7,742 bases of DNA from Pseudolysinimonas_A sp044239695 (GTDB lineage Bacteria > Actinomycetota > Actinomycetes > Actinomycetales > Microbacteriaceae), in assembly GCF_044239695.1 (NCBI RefSeq), contig NZ_JBIIAW010000120.1, positions 1-7,742 of the forward strand. The letters are read 5' to 3'. Under the pieces are notes generated by a model, which saw nothing but the letters and a program-made list of their open reading frames with translations, was not told the origin of the DNA and did no database searches. Positions 1 through 7,742 of the stretch are shown here, in pieces; positions within the stretch are counted from its first letter, which is position 1; every line of letters begins with the position of its first letter. Position numbers and translations under genes: made by a program.

Positions 1-568
1 CGGGTCCGGGGGCAGCTCACTGCAAGGAATGGCGCGCGAGGCGGGGCTCTACCGGCGGCCGTTGCTCGGCATCCGTCGCGCGGTCACCATCCAGGCCTGT
101 GTCGATGCCGGGCTGGTTCCTTGGAACGATCCGCACAACGACGACCCCGCCTACACGCGCGTCCGGGTGCGGAACACCGTGTTGCCCGTGCTCGAAGCCG
201 AGCTCGGGCCCGGCGTCGCCGAAGCCCTCGCCCGCACCGCCGAACAGCTGCGGGAGGACGAGGAGGCCTTCGCGACGATGATCGACGAGGTCGCGGAGGA
301 GCTCGCCGAGTTCATCGACGGCGGCATCGCGGTGCCGGTGGGGGCGCTCGCCGCCAACCCGGCGGCGCTGCGGCAGCGCATCATCCGATTCGTCGTGCAG
401 AGCGAGTTCGGGGTGTCGCTCAGCCGCGCGCACACGCTCGAGATCGCCCGGCTGGTCACCGACTGGCACGGCCAGGGTCCGCTCGACGTTCCCGGCGTCG
501 AGGTCGTGCGCGCCGATGGCAGAATCGAATTCCGGGCACGAGTGAAGGATTCCGATGGACACCGCTGA
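1..568 (+). CDS. tilS: tRNA(Ile)-lysidine synthetase, 3' part (partial at left edge)
   Basis: This is the C-terminal part of TilS, which uses ATP to convert the wobble cytidine of the AUA-reading tRNA-Ile to lysidine so that it reads AUA instead of AUG. The reading frame is open from position 2 and ends at TGA 566-568, leaving about 188 codons. The N-terminal ATP-pyrophosphatase region with its SGGxDS loop lies outside the window. What remains shows family hallmarks: a segment reading YRRPLLGIRRA, then PWNDPHNDDPAYTRVRVRN, the conserved stretch before the helical part of the enzyme. It is followed by a helical, acidic region and a short C-terminal portion. The last 14 nt overlap the start of hpt, and tilS-hpt-ftsH is a common actinobacterial gene order. 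The identification is by motif and context; the missing N-terminus cannot be assessed. Confidence 0.93.
   Translation, partial: GSGGSSLQGMAREAGLYRRPLLGIRRAVTIQACVDAGLVPWNDPHNDDPAYTRVRVRNTVLPVLEAELGPGVAEALARTAEQLREDEEAFATMIDEVAEELAEFIDGGIAVPVGALAANPAALRQRIIRFVVQSEFGVSLSRAHTLEIARLVTDWHGQGPLDVPGVEVVRADGRIEFRARVKDSDGHR
544..549 (+). promoter_or_regulatory. Shine-Dalgarno of hpt inside tilS
   Basis: GAAGGA lies 5 nt upstream of the ATG at 555, within the last codons of tilS. It supports this ATG as the hpt start and suggests that ribosomes finishing tilS can re-initiate on hpt. This is a sequence match only. Confidence 0.5.
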
Positions 569-1106
569 CATCGAGGGCGACCTCACCGAAGTGCTCTACT
601 CCGAGGCGCAGATCCACGCGCGGATCGCGGAGATGTGCCGCGAGATCGAGCGGGACTACGCGGGCCGCGATCTGCTCATCGTCGGCGTTCTCAAAGGGGC
701 CGTCATGGTGATGGCCGACCTCGCCCGCGAGCTGAAGCGCGACGTCGAGATGGACTGGATGGCGACCTCGTCGTACGGCACCTCGACCGAGTCCAGCGGG
801 GTGGTGCGCATCGTGAAGGACCTCGATACCGACATCGCCGGCCGCCACGTGCTCATCGTCGAGGACATCGTCGACTCGGGCCTCACCCTCTCCTGGCTGC
901 GGGCCAACCTCGAGAGCCGCAACCCGGCGTCGCTGGAGATCTGCGCCCTGCTGCGCAAGCCCGAGGCGGCGAAGGTCGACATCGAGGCGCACTACGTCGG
1001 CTTCGAGATCCCCAACGCCTTCGTCGTGGGCTACGGGCTCGACTACGCCGAGCGCTACCGCAACCTCCGCTCGATCGGCATCCTCGCCCCGCACGTGTAT
1101 TCGTGA
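555..1106 (+). CDS. hpt: hypoxanthine phosphoribosyltransferase
   Basis: A cytoplasmic purine-salvage enzyme that transfers 5-phosphoribose from PRPP to hypoxanthine, and usually guanine, giving IMP or GMP. The 183-residue product matches the usual length of the family. The PRPP-binding signature VLIVEDIVDSGLTL spans residues 99-112, with the acidic pair E103/D104 and the D107-S108-G109-L110-T111 phosphate loop. The flexible active-site loop TSSYG is at 71-75. Lys135 and the later FVVGYGLDYAERYRNL segment fit the purine-recognition region. The ATG at 555 has a nearby GAAGGA and overlaps the tilS end by 14 nt, so the two are probably co-transcribed and coupled. The gene ends three nucleotides before the large inverted repeat at 1109-1184. 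The family assignment is firm; preference for hypoxanthine over guanine is inferred from the family. Confidence 0.96.
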   Translation: MDTADIEGDLTEVLYSEAQIHARIAEMCREIERDYAGRDLLIVGVLKGAVMVMADLARELKRDVEMDWMATSSYGTSTESSGVVRIVKDLDTDIAGRHVLIVEDIVDSGLTLSWLRANLESRNPASLEICALLRKPEAAKVDIEAHYVGFEIPNAFVVGYGLDYAERYRNLRSIGILAPHVYS

Positions 1107-1108
1107 GA

Positions 1109-1184
1109 ACCGGTTGGGCCGCCATTTGCGAATCGGGCCGCGAGAAAACGCGCGGAAGGATTCGCAAATGGCGGACCAACCCGT
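1109..1184. repeat. long imperfect inverted repeat (76-nt palindromic element)
   Basis: The arms 1112-1134 and 1159-1181 are reverse complements at 22 of 23 positions; the mismatch is G1118 against A1175. Pairing continues outward to 1109-1110 with 1183-1184 after one mismatch (1111/1182). The core of the left arm is CCGCCATTTGCGAATC and the right arm begins GATTCGCAAATGGCGG. Inside the 24-nt centre is a second stem, CCGCG (1138-1142) with CGCGG (1151-1155), leaving an 8-nt purine-rich loop, AGAAAACG. The ATTTGCGAAT core is richer in A/T than the surrounding DNA. It starts 3 nt after the hpt stop and ends 75 nt before ftsH. No T-run follows either arm, so it does not look like a standard intrinsic terminator. 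It could be a dispersed REP- or MITE-like repeat, an RNA stability or attenuation hairpin, or a protein-binding palindrome. Confidence 0.9.
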
Positions 1185-1244
1185 CGGGGTAGACGCGCAG
1201 TGCGCTCGGGGCGAACACCGGGGCGGCGCCCAGTAACGGAGCGA

Positions 1245-1250
1245 TACCCT
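1245..1250 (+). promoter_or_regulatory. possible -10 element for ftsH (leaderless or short leader)
   Basis: TACCCT fits the loose actinobacterial TANNNT -10 pattern and sits 9 nt before the ftsH ATG at 1260. Transcription would then begin within a few bases of the start codon. No good Shine-Dalgarno lies at normal distance from that ATG (the nearest GGAG is 1238-1241, too far away), which would suit a leaderless message. No recognisable -35 hexamer is present at the expected distance, so the call is weak. Confidence 0.25.
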
Positions 1251-1259
1251 GGCTGTCTC

Positions 1260-3278
<2,019 letters not shown>

Positions 3279-3285
3279 CGCGGCG

Positions 3286-3858
3286 ATGACCGTCGACCAG
3301 GGCCGCATCGAGGCCGCCGTGGCCGAGCTGCTCGCAGCGATCGGCGAGGACGCGACCCGTCCCGGGCTGCGGCGCACCCCGAAGCGGGTCGCCGAGGCCT
3401 ACGCGGAGTACTTCGCGGGGCTCGGCGTCGACCCGGTCGCGGTGCTTCGCGATGGCGTGGATGCCGCGGGCGACGGGGAGCGCGGTGACCTCGTGCTGCT
3501 GCGCGGGCTCGAGTTCCGGTCGATGTGCGAGCACCACCTGCTGCCGTTCCGCGGCGTCGCACATGTCGGCTACCTTCCAGGCGGCAAGGTCGTCGGCCTC
3601 GGCCGTCTCGGCACGGTCGTCGAGATCCTCGCCGCGCGTCCGCAACTGCAGGAGCGGCTCGGCGAACAGATCGCCGAAGCCCTGGATGAGGGTCTCGCCC
3701 CGCGCGGCGTCATCGTCGTGCTCGACGCCCAGCACGACTGCGTGGCCGCCCGGGACGCCCGGCAGACCCGCTCGACCACCGTCACGGTGGCGAGCCGCGG
3801 CGCGCTGACCGAATCCGCCGCCCAAGCCTCGGCGATCACCCTGATCGGAGCCTCATGA
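3286..3858 (+). CDS. folE: GTP cyclohydrolase I
   Basis: Converts GTP to 7,8-dihydroneopterin triphosphate, the first committed step of folate synthesis, in the cytoplasm, normally as a toroidal decamer. The 190-residue protein starts with a typical helical segment containing TRPGLRRTPKRVAEAY. It then carries the zinc and catalytic motif SMCEHHLLPF, with Cys81 and His84 as zinc ligands and His83 as the likely catalytic His. The segment VGYLPGGKVVGLGRL follows, then QHDC with His150 and the third zinc ligand Cys152. Just after that Cys, the usual MRGV-like sequence is replaced by VAARDARQ, although the following TTVTVASRG is normal. Zinc and catalytic residues are intact, so I expect activity. 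The ATG lies 7 nt after the ftsH stop with no clear Shine-Dalgarno, and the gene overlaps folP by 4 nt (ATGA). Co-transcription with ftsH is likely. Confidence 0.95.
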   Translation: MTVDQGRIEAAVAELLAAIGEDATRPGLRRTPKRVAEAYAEYFAGLGVDPVAVLRDGVDAAGDGERGDLVLLRGLEFRSMCEHHLLPFRGVAHVGYLPGGKVVGLGRLGTVVEILAARPQLQERLGEQIAEALDEGLAPRGVIVVLDAQHDCVAARDARQTRSTTVTVASRGALTESAAQASAITLIGAS

Positions 3859-4634
3859 CGATCATCATGGGCATCCTCAATGTCACCCCCGACTCGTTCA
3901 GCGACGGCGGGCTGTTCGCGCAGACCGACGCGGCGATCGCGCGCGGACTGGAGCTGCGGGATGCCGGCGCTGCGATCGTCGACGTCGGCGGCGAGTCGAC
4001 CCGGCCCGGCGCCGATCGTGTCGATCCCGCCGAGGAGCGCGAGCGGGTCATTCCGGTCATCGCCGCCCTCGCGCAGGAGGGGGTCTCGGTGAGCATCGAC
4101 ACGATGAACGCGTCGACCGCCCTCGCCGCGGTCGGGGCGGGCGCACAGTTGATCAACGACGTGTCGGGCGGTCTCGCCGACGAGGGCATGGCCCGGGTCG
4201 CCGCCGAGACCGGGGCGCACTTCGCGGTCATGCACTGGCGCGGAGGCGCCGACGTGACACCGACGTTCGGGGACGTCGTCGCGGAGGTGCGCGCCGAGCT
4301 GAAGGCGCGGGTCGCCGAACTCGTCGTCGCCGGGGTCGATCCCGCGAAGATCGTGCTCGACCCGGGGATCGGGTTCGGCAAGGCCCCCGAGCACAACTGG
4401 GCACTGCTCAATCACCTCGACGAGATCGCCTCGCTCGGCCACGGCGTCCTCATCGGGGCCTCGCGGAAGCGCTTCATCGGCGCCCTGCTGCCCGACGGCG
4501 CGCCGATGGAGGATCGGGACCTGCCGACCGCCGTGATCTCGGCGCTCGTCGCACGGCAGGGGGCGTGGGCGGTGCGCGTGCACGACGTGCCGTCGACCCG
4601 GATCGCCCTCGCGATCGCGGAGGCGAGCGCGTGA
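3855..4634 (+). CDS. folP: dihydropteroate synthase
   Basis: Condenses 6-hydroxymethyl-7,8-dihydropterin diphosphate with p-aminobenzoate to give dihydropteroate; this is the target of sulfonamides. The 259-residue TIM-barrel protein shows the family blocks in order: MGILNVTPDSFSDGG at 5-19, then VDVGGESTRPGA (loop 2 region), VSIDTMNA, LINDVSGG, FAVMHWRG, VLDPGIGFGK and GVLIGASRKRFIG. It ends near VHDVPSTRIALAIAEA, where the RVHDV stretch is the conserved C-terminal motif. The length is normal. The ATG at 3855 overlaps the folE stop as ATGA and has GGAG at 3847-3850, 4 nt upstream. The 3' end overlaps folB as GTGA. The substrate comes from FolK, encoded two genes downstream. I see no insertion or missing motif and nothing that would by itself indicate drug resistance. 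Confidence 0.96.
   Translation: MTIIMGILNVTPDSFSDGGLFAQTDAAIARGLELRDAGAAIVDVGGESTRPGADRVDPAEERERVIPVIAALAQEGVSVSIDTMNASTALAAVGAGAQLINDVSGGLADEGMARVAAETGAHFAVMHWRGGADVTPTFGDVVAEVRAELKARVAELVVAGVDPAKIVLDPGIGFGKAPEHNWALLNHLDEIASLGHGVLIGASRKRFIGALLPDGAPMEDRDLPTAVISALVARQGAWAVRVHDVPSTRIALAIAEASA
4619..4623 (+). promoter_or_regulatory. Shine-Dalgarno of folB inside folP
   Basis: GGAGG lies 7 nt upstream of the GTG at 4631 and is embedded in the last codons of folP. It decides the folB start in favour of this GTG rather than the in-frame ATG at 4565, which would add 22 arginine-rich residues. Confidence 0.6.
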
Positions 4635-5011
4635 TCCTCGACGAGATCAAGCTCACCGGGCTCCGCGCGAACGCGCACCACGGGGTCTTCGAGCACGAGC
4701 GCCGCGATGGGCAGTTGTTCATCGTCGACGTCACGGTGCGGCTGCCGCTCGCCCCGGCCGCCGCGGGGGACGATCTCGCCGCGACGGTGCACTACGGCGA
4801 GCTCGCGGAGCAGGTCGTGGCGGCCGTCGAGAGCGACCCGGTCGATCTCATCGAGACGGTCGCCGAGCGGATCGCCGCCGTGGCCCTCTCCTTCCCCGCC
4901 GCGCACGAGGTCGTCGTCACCGTGCACAAGCCGGGTGCGCCGATCACGGTTCCGTTCGACGACGTGAGCGTCACCATCACCCGTCGTCGAGAAGCCGGTC
5001 GGCGCGCATGA
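4631..5011 (+). CDS. folB: dihydroneopterin aldolase
   Basis: Cleaves 7,8-dihydroneopterin to 6-hydroxymethyl-7,8-dihydropterin and glycolaldehyde. From the GTG at 4631 the product has 126 residues, close to the usual size of about 120. The N-terminus reads as a normal FolB strand (ILDEIKLTGLRANAHHGVFEHER). Family residues are visible: Glu21 in HHGVFEHE for pterin binding, Tyr55 in VHYGEL, a Glu in LIETVAERIA, and the catalytic Lys100 in VTVHKPGAPI. The start overlaps the folP stop (GTGA) and is backed by a GGAGG 7 nt upstream. The stop overlaps the folK start (ATGA). Its product is the substrate of FolK, directly downstream, so gene order follows the pathway here. Confidence 0.95.
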   Translation: MILDEIKLTGLRANAHHGVFEHERRDGQLFIVDVTVRLPLAPAAAGDDLAATVHYGELAEQVVAAVESDPVDLIETVAERIAAVALSFPAAHEVVVTVHKPGAPITVPFDDVSVTITRRREAGRRA

Positions 5012-5502
5012 ACGTGCAGCTGCGCACGATCGAGGCGGATGCCGTCATCGCGATCGGCAGCAACCTCGGCGACCGGGTGGCGACCTTCGAGGCGGCCGTG
5101 CGGGCGCTCGCGGAGGCCGACGGCGTCGAGGTCACCGCGATCTCCACGCCGATCGAGACGGTCGCGGTGCGCCCCGACGGGGAGGACCCGGATGCCCCCG
5201 CCTACCTCAACGCGGTCGTGCTGGTGCGCACGTCCCTGCCGCCGCGCAAGCTGCTCGGACTGCTGAACGACCTCGAACGCGAGCACGGGCGGGTGCGCGG
5301 CGAACGCTGGGGCGATCGCACCCTCGATCTCGACATCATCGACTACGCCGGTCGGCAGTCGTCGAGCGAGGACCTGACGCTGCCGCATCCCCGCGCTCAC
5401 GAGCGCACCTTCGTGCTGCGTCCCTGGGTGGAGGTCGCTCCGGAGGCCGAGCTTCCCGGGCGCGGCCGAATCGCCGACCTGCTGGCGGAGCTCGAGCGAT
5501 GA
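5008..5502 (+). CDS. folK: 2-amino-4-hydroxy-6-hydroxymethyldihydropteridine pyrophosphokinase (HPPK)
   Basis: Transfers pyrophosphate from ATP to 6-hydroxymethyl-7,8-dihydropterin, making the diphosphate used by FolP. The 164-residue protein has the N-terminal AIGSNLGDR, the substrate loop around AYLNAVV, and the ATP/Mg motif RWGDRTLDLDII in which Asp107 and Asp109 are the expected magnesium ligands. It also has LPHPRAHERTFVLRPW near the end, followed by a short acidic C-terminal helix. The length is typical of a monofunctional HPPK and there is no fusion to FolB or FolP. The ATG overlaps the folB stop and the stop overlaps the next gene, both as ATGA. No strong Shine-Dalgarno precedes it, so coupling to folB translation is plausible. 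Confidence 0.95.
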   Translation: MNVQLRTIEADAVIAIGSNLGDRVATFEAAVRALAEADGVEVTAISTPIETVAVRPDGEDPDAPAYLNAVVLVRTSLPPRKLLGLLNDLEREHGRVRGERWGDRTLDLDIIDYAGRQSSSEDLTLPHPRAHERTFVLRPWVEVAPEAELPGRGRIADLLAELER

Positions 5503-5972
5503 CCCGCACGAAGGCGTCGACTCTTGTCATCCTGGCGGCCTTCGGCGCAGGTGCGGGATTCCTCGCGCAGGTCGCCCTGGCGTCGGGGGGCCTCCAGCGC
5601 TATCGACCGGAGTACGCGCTCGCGCTGAGCCTGCTGTTCATCGCCGGCATCACGATCGCCCTCGCCGTGCCGATCCGGCGAGCGACCCGCGCCACGGTGC
5701 GGACGCGCATCGACCCGTTCCACGCGACCCGGGTCGTGCTGTTCGCGAAGGCGTCGAGCCTCGCGGGGGCGCTGCTGACCGGCGCGGCGGCGGGTCTGCT
5801 CGCGGAGGTGCTGGTGCGCAGCGGCGGGATCAACACCGACAGCCTGCTGCGCACGCTGGCGGTGCTGGTCGGCGCGGTCGCGCTGCTCGTCGCCGGACTG
5901 GTGGGGGAGTGGTTGTGCACGGTTCCGCCGCGCGACGACGACCCGGACCCGGCGGGTAGCGTGGGAGCGTGA
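5499..5972 (+). CDS. DUF3180 family four-helix membrane protein
   Basis: This small integral membrane protein has no established function. It resembles the DUF3180 family, which I know as actinobacterial proteins commonly encoded just after folK. The 157 residues contain four hydrophobic stretches at about 8-29, 38-58, 83-106 and 117-139. A basic loop (RRATRATVRTR, about 60-70) lies between helices 2 and 3. The segment FAKASSLAGALLTG opens helix 3, and the tail after EWLCTVPP is short and acidic (RDDDPD). Both termini are probably cytoplasmic given the charge pattern. The ATG overlaps the folK stop (ATGA) with GGAG 8 nt upstream, and the gene overlaps the next one as GTGA. Its fixed position suggests co-regulation with the folate genes, but nothing in the sequence links it to pterin chemistry. 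A transport or membrane role would be a guess. Confidence 0.85.
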   Translation: MTRTKASTLVILAAFGAGAGFLAQVALASGGLQRYRPEYALALSLLFIAGITIALAVPIRRATRATVRTRIDPFHATRVVLFAKASSLAGALLTGAAAGLLAEVLVRSGGINTDSLLRTLAVLVGAVALLVAGLVGEWLCTVPPRDDDPDPAGSVGA

Positions 5973-6511
5973 GCACCCCGCACGGCCCCGACGCGGCCGA
6001 ACCGCCGACGGCCGGATCGCCGCCGAACCGCGCCGCCCTCGACCCCGTCGCCGGCGAATGGCAGCGGGTGTCGCCGAAGTACGTCGTCGTCGACCTGCTC
6101 GGCATCCTCGTCTCGACGGTGCTCTTCGTCGTCGGCAGCGGGGTGCCGTGGCTGCTCTCCGGAGTGCCGTGGCTCGTGGTGCTGCCGATCGGCGCGCTCG
6201 TGCTGCACCTGCTGATCGCGGCGTTCACGCCTCGGCGCGTGCGCGCACTCGGCTACCTGCTGCGCGACGACGACCTCGTCTTCCGCAAGGGCATCATGTT
6301 CCTGCGCATCGTCTCGGTGCCGTACGGCCGCATGCAGCTCGTCGACCTCAATCGCGGTCCGATCGCCCGCGCTTTTGGGCTCTCGGAGCTCAAGCTGGTG
6401 ACGGCCGCCGCCGCGAGCCACATCACGATCCCGGGTCTGCCCGAGGCCGACGCCGAGTCGCTGCGCGACCGGCTCGTGGAACTCGCGGAGAGCCGCCGGG
6501 CGGGACTGTGA
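5969..6511 (+). CDS. bacterial PH domain (bPH2, YdbS-like) membrane protein
   Basis: This 180-residue membrane protein has one bacterial pleckstrin-homology domain of the bPH2 (formerly DUF304) type. A Pro/Ala-rich leader of about 25 residues precedes the EWQRVSPKY motif. Two hydrophobic helices follow at about 38-57 and 66-86. The predicted beta-rich bPH2 domain runs from about 88 to 165 and includes LLRDDDLVFRKGIMFLRIVSVPYGRMQLVDLNRGP-type features: a charged turn, a GIM strand and a PYGRMQLVDL strand. A final helix (SLRDRLVELAES) closes the protein. The GTG start overlaps the previous stop (GTGA), and the upstream GGGAG is too close to be an ideal Shine-Dalgarno. In many Gram-positive bacteria such a YdbS-like protein is encoded beside a larger YdbT-like one, as here. 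In Bacillus the pair has been linked to resistance to certain antimicrobial products; whether that holds here is unknown. Confidence 0.85.
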   Translation: MSTPHGPDAAEPPTAGSPPNRAALDPVAGEWQRVSPKYVVVDLLGILVSTVLFVVGSGVPWLLSGVPWLVVLPIGALVLHLLIAAFTPRRVRALGYLLRDDDLVFRKGIMFLRIVSVPYGRMQLVDLNRGPIARAFGLSELKLVTAAAASHITIPGLPEADAESLRDRLVELAESRRAGL

Positions 6512-7742
6512 CCCTCCCGGAGGAGCCGGTCGTCCCCACCACCCCGACCCGCACCGGGCTGGCCGATGGGGAGTGGCACCGGCTGCACCCCGCCACCCCG
6601 CTGCTGCGCGGCGGCCTCGGTTTCGTCGCGATCGTCGGCATCATCATCGCGAACCTGCGCGAGCGACTCGTCGAGTGGTTCCTGCCGTCGCTGGTCTGCC
6701 CGCCCGGGGAGGTCGAGTGCGGGGGCGACGACCCGTTCGGCTACATCGTCGAGAACGGGTACGCCCTCCTCATCGCCCTCGCGGTGCTCGGCGTGCTGCT
6801 GCTGTGCATCGCGCTGTTCTACGTCTCCTGGCGGATGAACACGTTCCGCATCACCGACGAGGTCGTCGAGGTGAAGAGCGGGGTGCTGTTCCGCACCCAT
6901 CGCAAGGCCCGGCTCGACCGCATCCAGGGGGTGGCGGTCTCGCGACCGCTGTTCCCGCGGATCTTCGGCACCGCGAAGCTCGACGTCGAGGTCGCCGGGC
7001 AGGACGCCAACGTGCCGCTCGCCTACCTCGGCAACGCGTCCGCCGACGCGCTGCGCGCCGACATCCTGCGCCTCGCCTCGGGGTCGCGTGCCGCCGCCTC
7101 GCCCGCGCCGGGTTCGGCCGGGCCGGCGGGGTCGCTCCTCGACCGGCGGGTGAGCGAACTGCTCGCGCCCGAACTCGACCCCTCGCTCGCCGCGCCGGAG
7201 TCGGTGGTGCGGATGCATCCGGGGCGTCTCATCGGCTCGACGGTGCTCAGCGGCACGACCCTCGCGCTGATCGTCATGGCGGCCGGCGTGATCACCGGCA
7301 TCGTGCTGACGACGACGGGGGATCGCAACCTGGTCTGGACGATCTTCACGTTCGTACCGATCGCGCTCGGCCTGCTGTCGTACCAGGTGAACCGGCTGCT
7401 GAAGTTCCTGCGCTATTCGATCGCGGCGACGCCCGACGGGGTGCGGATCGGCTACGGCCTGCTCTCCACCCGCAACGAGACGGTGCCGCCCGGCCGCATC
7501 CACTCGGTCGCGGTGAGCCAGAGCATCTTCTGGCGTCCGGCCGACTGGTGGACGATCCGGGTCAACCGGGCGAGCCGGCAGACCTCGTCCGACGGCCAGG
7601 CCGCGCAGCAGAACACGGTCGTGCTGCCGGTCGGCTCGCGCGACGACGTCTTCCGCGTGCTCGAACTGCTGCTGCCCGGCATCCTGCCCGAGGGCGAGAC
7701 CACGCAAGCCGGCGGCAAGGTGCGCGATCTCTTCGAGCGCGG
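6508..7742 (+). CDS. YdbT-like multi-bPH2 membrane protein (partial at right edge)
   Basis: The frame opens at GTG 6508 and stays open to the window end, giving at least 411 residues without a stop; the C-terminus is missing. After a Pro/Thr-rich leader and GEWHRLHPATP, there are hydrophobic helices at about 35-48 and 87-106. A first bPH2 domain lies at about 110-190 (FRITDEVVEVKSGVLFRTHR, then RLDRIQGVAVSRP). A Pro/Ala/Ser-rich linker (192-209) leads to a conserved MHPGRLIGS and two more helices at about 247-270 and 276-291. A second bPH2 domain follows from about 300 to 390 (YSIAATPDGVRIGYGLLSTR, then PPGRIHSVAVSQSIFWRP). The two halves repeat the same helix-pair-plus-PH plan as the upstream neighbour. 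YdbT-like proteins often carry a further C-terminal PH-like unit, which would lie outside the window. The gene starts on the GTGA overlap with the smaller PH protein, so the two probably act together at the membrane. Function is unproven. Confidence 0.85.
   Translation, partial: MTLPEEPVVPTTPTRTGLADGEWHRLHPATPLLRGGLGFVAIVGIIIANLRERLVEWFLPSLVCPPGEVECGGDDPFGYIVENGYALLIALAVLGVLLLCIALFYVSWRMNTFRITDEVVEVKSGVLFRTHRKARLDRIQGVAVSRPLFPRIFGTAKLDVEVAGQDANVPLAYLGNASADALRADILRLASGSRAAASPAPGSAGPAGSLLDRRVSELLAPELDPSLAAPESVVRMHPGRLIGSTVLSGTTLALIVMAAGVITGIVLTTTGDRNLVWTIFTFVPIALGLLSYQVNRLLKFLRYSIAATPDGVRIGYGLLSTRNETVPPGRIHSVAVSQSIFWRPADWWTIRVNRASRQTSSDGQAAQQNTVVLPVGSRDDVFRVLELLLPGILPEGETTQAGGKVRDLFER

Noticed and set aside
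1109..1184. Reading the inverted repeat as a Rho-independent terminator of hpt
   Set aside because: The stem is far longer than usual and no T-run follows either arm, so the standard signature is absent, although some effect on transcription is not excluded.
635..1192. A second + strand open frame over hpt running into the inverted repeat
   Set aside because: Arg/His/Gly-rich shadow of hpt whose last residues are simply a translation of the repeat; hpt is unambiguous in the other frame.
1200..1259. Upstream in-frame GTG as an alternative ftsH start
   Set aside because: It would add 20 basic residues before MDVVKRIFRGP, which already matches the expected FtsH N-terminus leading into the first membrane helix.
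4565..4630. In-frame ATG upstream of folB as its start
   Set aside because: It would add 22 Arg-rich residues overlapping folP. The GTG at 4631 has a GGAGG 7 nt upstream and gives a family-typical N-terminus.
5600..6421. A 273-codon open frame on the - strand opposite DUF3180 and the first PH gene
   Set aside because: Compositionally biased shadow of two good + strand genes, with no motif or start context.
6253..7707. A 484-codon open frame on the - strand opposite the PH-domain genes
   Set aside because: Low-complexity Arg/Asp/Glu-rich translation without motifs. The + strand frame from 6508 has membrane helices and bPH2 motifs and explains the region.

Overview
The window is a very GC-rich, densely packed stretch of bacterial chromosome. 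Every supportable gene is on the + strand. The gene order (tilS, hpt, ftsH, folE, folP, folB, folK, a DUF3180 membrane protein, then two bacterial PH-domain membrane proteins) and the protein sequences point to a high-GC actinobacterium, most likely a member of the Microbacteriaceae or a close relative. That placement is inferred from synteny and sequence style; no marker gene was searched.

Layout: positions 1-568 hold the 3' end of tilS (tRNA-Ile lysidine synthetase), which overlaps the start of hpt (555-1106, hypoxanthine phosphoribosyltransferase). Next comes the only real intergenic gap, 1107-1259. It contains a long, nearly perfect inverted repeat (1109-1184) with a nested inner stem, then a short region with a possible -10 element close to the ftsH start. 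ftsH (1260-3278) encodes a complete membrane-bound AAA+ zinc metalloprotease. Seven nucleotides after it begins a folate-synthesis block: folE (3286-3858), folP (3855-4634), folB (4631-5011) and folK (5008-5502). These cover GTP cyclohydrolase I, dihydropteroate synthase, dihydroneopterin aldolase and HPPK, the steps from GTP towards dihydropteroate. The run continues without a gap into a DUF3180 protein (5499-5972), a single-domain bPH2 protein (5969-6511) and a larger YdbT-like multi-bPH2 protein (from 6508, open at the right edge).

From folE to the end, each of the six junctions is a 4-nt ATGA or GTGA stop/start overlap. This implies one polycistronic message with translational coupling, probably transcribed from upstream of ftsH or further left. 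The three trailing membrane proteins have no established role in folate synthesis.

This is mainly conserved core housekeeping sequence. I found no mobile genes, CRISPR array, tRNA/rRNA, toxin-antitoxin or defence system. The item most worth a second look is the inverted repeat between hpt and ftsH.
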